Below are positions 12,286-13,011 of a DNA stretch of 13,011 nucleotides, one piece after another. The position numbers and the translations under genes are program-made. Source of the DNA: an uncultured Actinomyces sp. (lineage in GTDB: Bacteria; Actinomycetota; Actinomycetes; Actinomycetales; Actinomycetaceae); NCBI GenBank assembly GCA_938041695.1, contig CALISI010000033.1, positions 1-13,011 on the forward strand. The letters run 5' to 3'. The stretch's first letter is position 1. The number at the start of each line of letters is the position of its first letter. Below the pieces are notes generated by a model. The model was given only the letters and a program-made list of their open reading frames with translations. It did no database searches and was not told the DNA's origin.

Positions 12286-13011
12286 TCAGCGGGACTGAAC
12301 CGAGGCGATCCACTCCTCGACGTCCGCGATCGTGCGCGGGATGTCCTCGGAGATACGCGTGACGGTGCCGTCGGCGTTCACCACGACGTCGTCCTCGATG
12401 CGCACGCCGATGCCCCGGTACTCCTCGGGGATCAGTAGGTCGTCGGCGCGGAAGTACAGGCCCGGCTCGATCGTGAAGACCATGCCCGGCTCTAGGAGCG
12501 CGCCCTGGTAGAGCTCGGCGCGAGCCTTTGCACAGTCGTGCACGTCCAGACCGAGGTGGTGGCTGGTGCCGTGCGGCATCCAGCGGCGGTGCTGCTGGCC
12601 GGTGGTGGCCAGGGATTCTTCCGGGGTGACGGGCAGGATGCCCCACTCATGCAGGCGGGCGGCGATGACTGTCATGGCCGCGTCGTGCACGTCCTTGAAG
12701 CGGCAGCCCGGCTCGTTGGCGCGTGCCAGGGCAGCCTCGCAGGCGTCGAGGACGGCCTGGTAGACGCGCGCCTGCACCTCGGTGAAGCGGCCGTTGACGG
12801 GCAGGGTGCGCGTGATGTCGGCCGTGTACAGGGAATCGACCTCGACGCCGGCGTCGACGAGCACCAGGTCGCCTTCGCGCACCTCGCCATCGTTGTCGAT
12901 CCAGTGCAGGGTATTCGCGTGGTTGCCCGACGCGGCGATGGTTTCGTAGCCTTCGCCGTTGCCTTCTTCTCGGGCGACCGCTCGGAATGCGCCCTCAATG
13001 ACGCGCTCGCC
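12286..13011 (-). CDS. pepP: Xaa-Pro aminopeptidase (M24B), C-terminal part
   Basis: Partial gene: the frame is open from its TGA at 12286 to the last base, giving 241 residues of the catalytic pita-bread domain; the N-terminal domain and start lie beyond 13011. The enzyme removes N-terminal residues preceding proline using two Mn2+ or similar ions. Metal ligands visible (numbering from the window edge): Asp53 in LVDAG, Asp65 in TADITRTLP, the His in HGTSHHLGLDVHD, Glu in TIEPGLYF and Glu in GVRIEDDVV. The first-to-second Asp spacing is 12, one more than in E. coli PepP. The ASGNHANTLHW motif (27-37) is also typical. The GTG at 12882 is an internal Val codon, not a start. It converges on the stress-protein gene with 22 nt between stops and no clear terminator there. 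Confidence 0.94.
   Translation of the reverse strand, partial: GERVIEGAFRAVAREEGNGEGYETIAASGNHANTLHWIDNDGEVREGDLVLVDAGVEVDSLYTADITRTLPVNGRFTEVQARVYQAVLDACEAALARANEPGCRFKDVHDAAMTVIAARLHEWGILPVTPEESLATTGQQHRRWMPHGTSHHLGLDVHDCAKARAELYQGALLEPGMVFTIEPGLYFRADDLLIPEEYRGIGVRIEDDVVVNADGTVTRISEDIPRTIADVEEWIASVQSR

Noticed and set aside
1..13011. Mobile element, phage, CRISPR or defence system
   Set aside because: No transposase, integrase, repeat array or attachment-site duplication seen; all genes belong to conserved housekeeping or conserved-unknown families with uniform composition apart from the 7167-7340 gap.

Overview
The window is a high-GC (by eye roughly 65%), gene-dense bacterial chromosome segment. 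Protein families and gene order point to an actinobacterium. Many proteins align by eye with remembered Mycobacterium tuberculosis homologues (Prs, Rv1220c-type methyltransferase, Mrp, Rv1232c-type PRC/CBS protein, DUF3117). An oral or commensal Actinomycetaceae member (Actinomyces/Schaalia-like) is my best guess, but the genus is inference. I see no insertion sequence, integrase, CRISPR array, tRNA or rRNA.

Layout. (1) Bases 1-1726, plus strand: prs (PRPP synthase) and rplY/ctc (ribosomal protein L25), separated by a 167-nt gap with two mutually exclusive RNA stems, closed by a strong intrinsic terminator. (2) Bases 1805-4280, plus strand: a ManC-type mannose-1-phosphate guanylyltransferase gene, probably leaderless, then a BMP/PnrA-family substrate-binding lipoprotein with no transporter partners. 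A perfect 28-bp palindrome ends this unit. (3) 4345-5118, minus strand: a 257-aa protein that looks like a shrunken phosphomannomutase/phosphoglucomutase lacking the catalytic Ser loop. (4) 5259-7523, plus strand: dapE, a LOG-family phosphoribohydrolase with zero gap, then a 54-aa DUF3117 protein behind an AT-rich, dyad-rich promoter region. (5) 7587-11431, minus strand: a SAM-dependent O-methyltransferase, the Mrp/ApbC P-loop ATPase, a DUF1003 membrane protein, and a PRC-MgtE_N-CBS protein without the MgtE channel; the last three form an operon read from 11431 downward. (6) 11532-12263, plus strand: a divergent YflT/general-stress-like membrane protein. (7) 12286-13011, minus strand: the C-terminal part of an M24B Xaa-Pro aminopeptidase running off the window.

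How they fit together. The prs-rplY pair serves nucleotide precursor supply and 5S rRNA binding. ManC makes GDP-mannose. DapE supplies diaminopimelate and lysine for the cell wall. From dapE to the stress protein the order resembles the M. tuberculosis Rv1202-Rv1234 neighbourhood, but with the sigE-rseA-htrA-tatB block absent between the methyltransferase and mrp (recalled, not searched). The window is mostly conserved housekeeping DNA. The best leads are the apparent pseudo-phosphohexomutase, the channel-less MgtE-like operon, repeated leaderless start architecture, and two structured leader regions (before rplY and before DUF3117).
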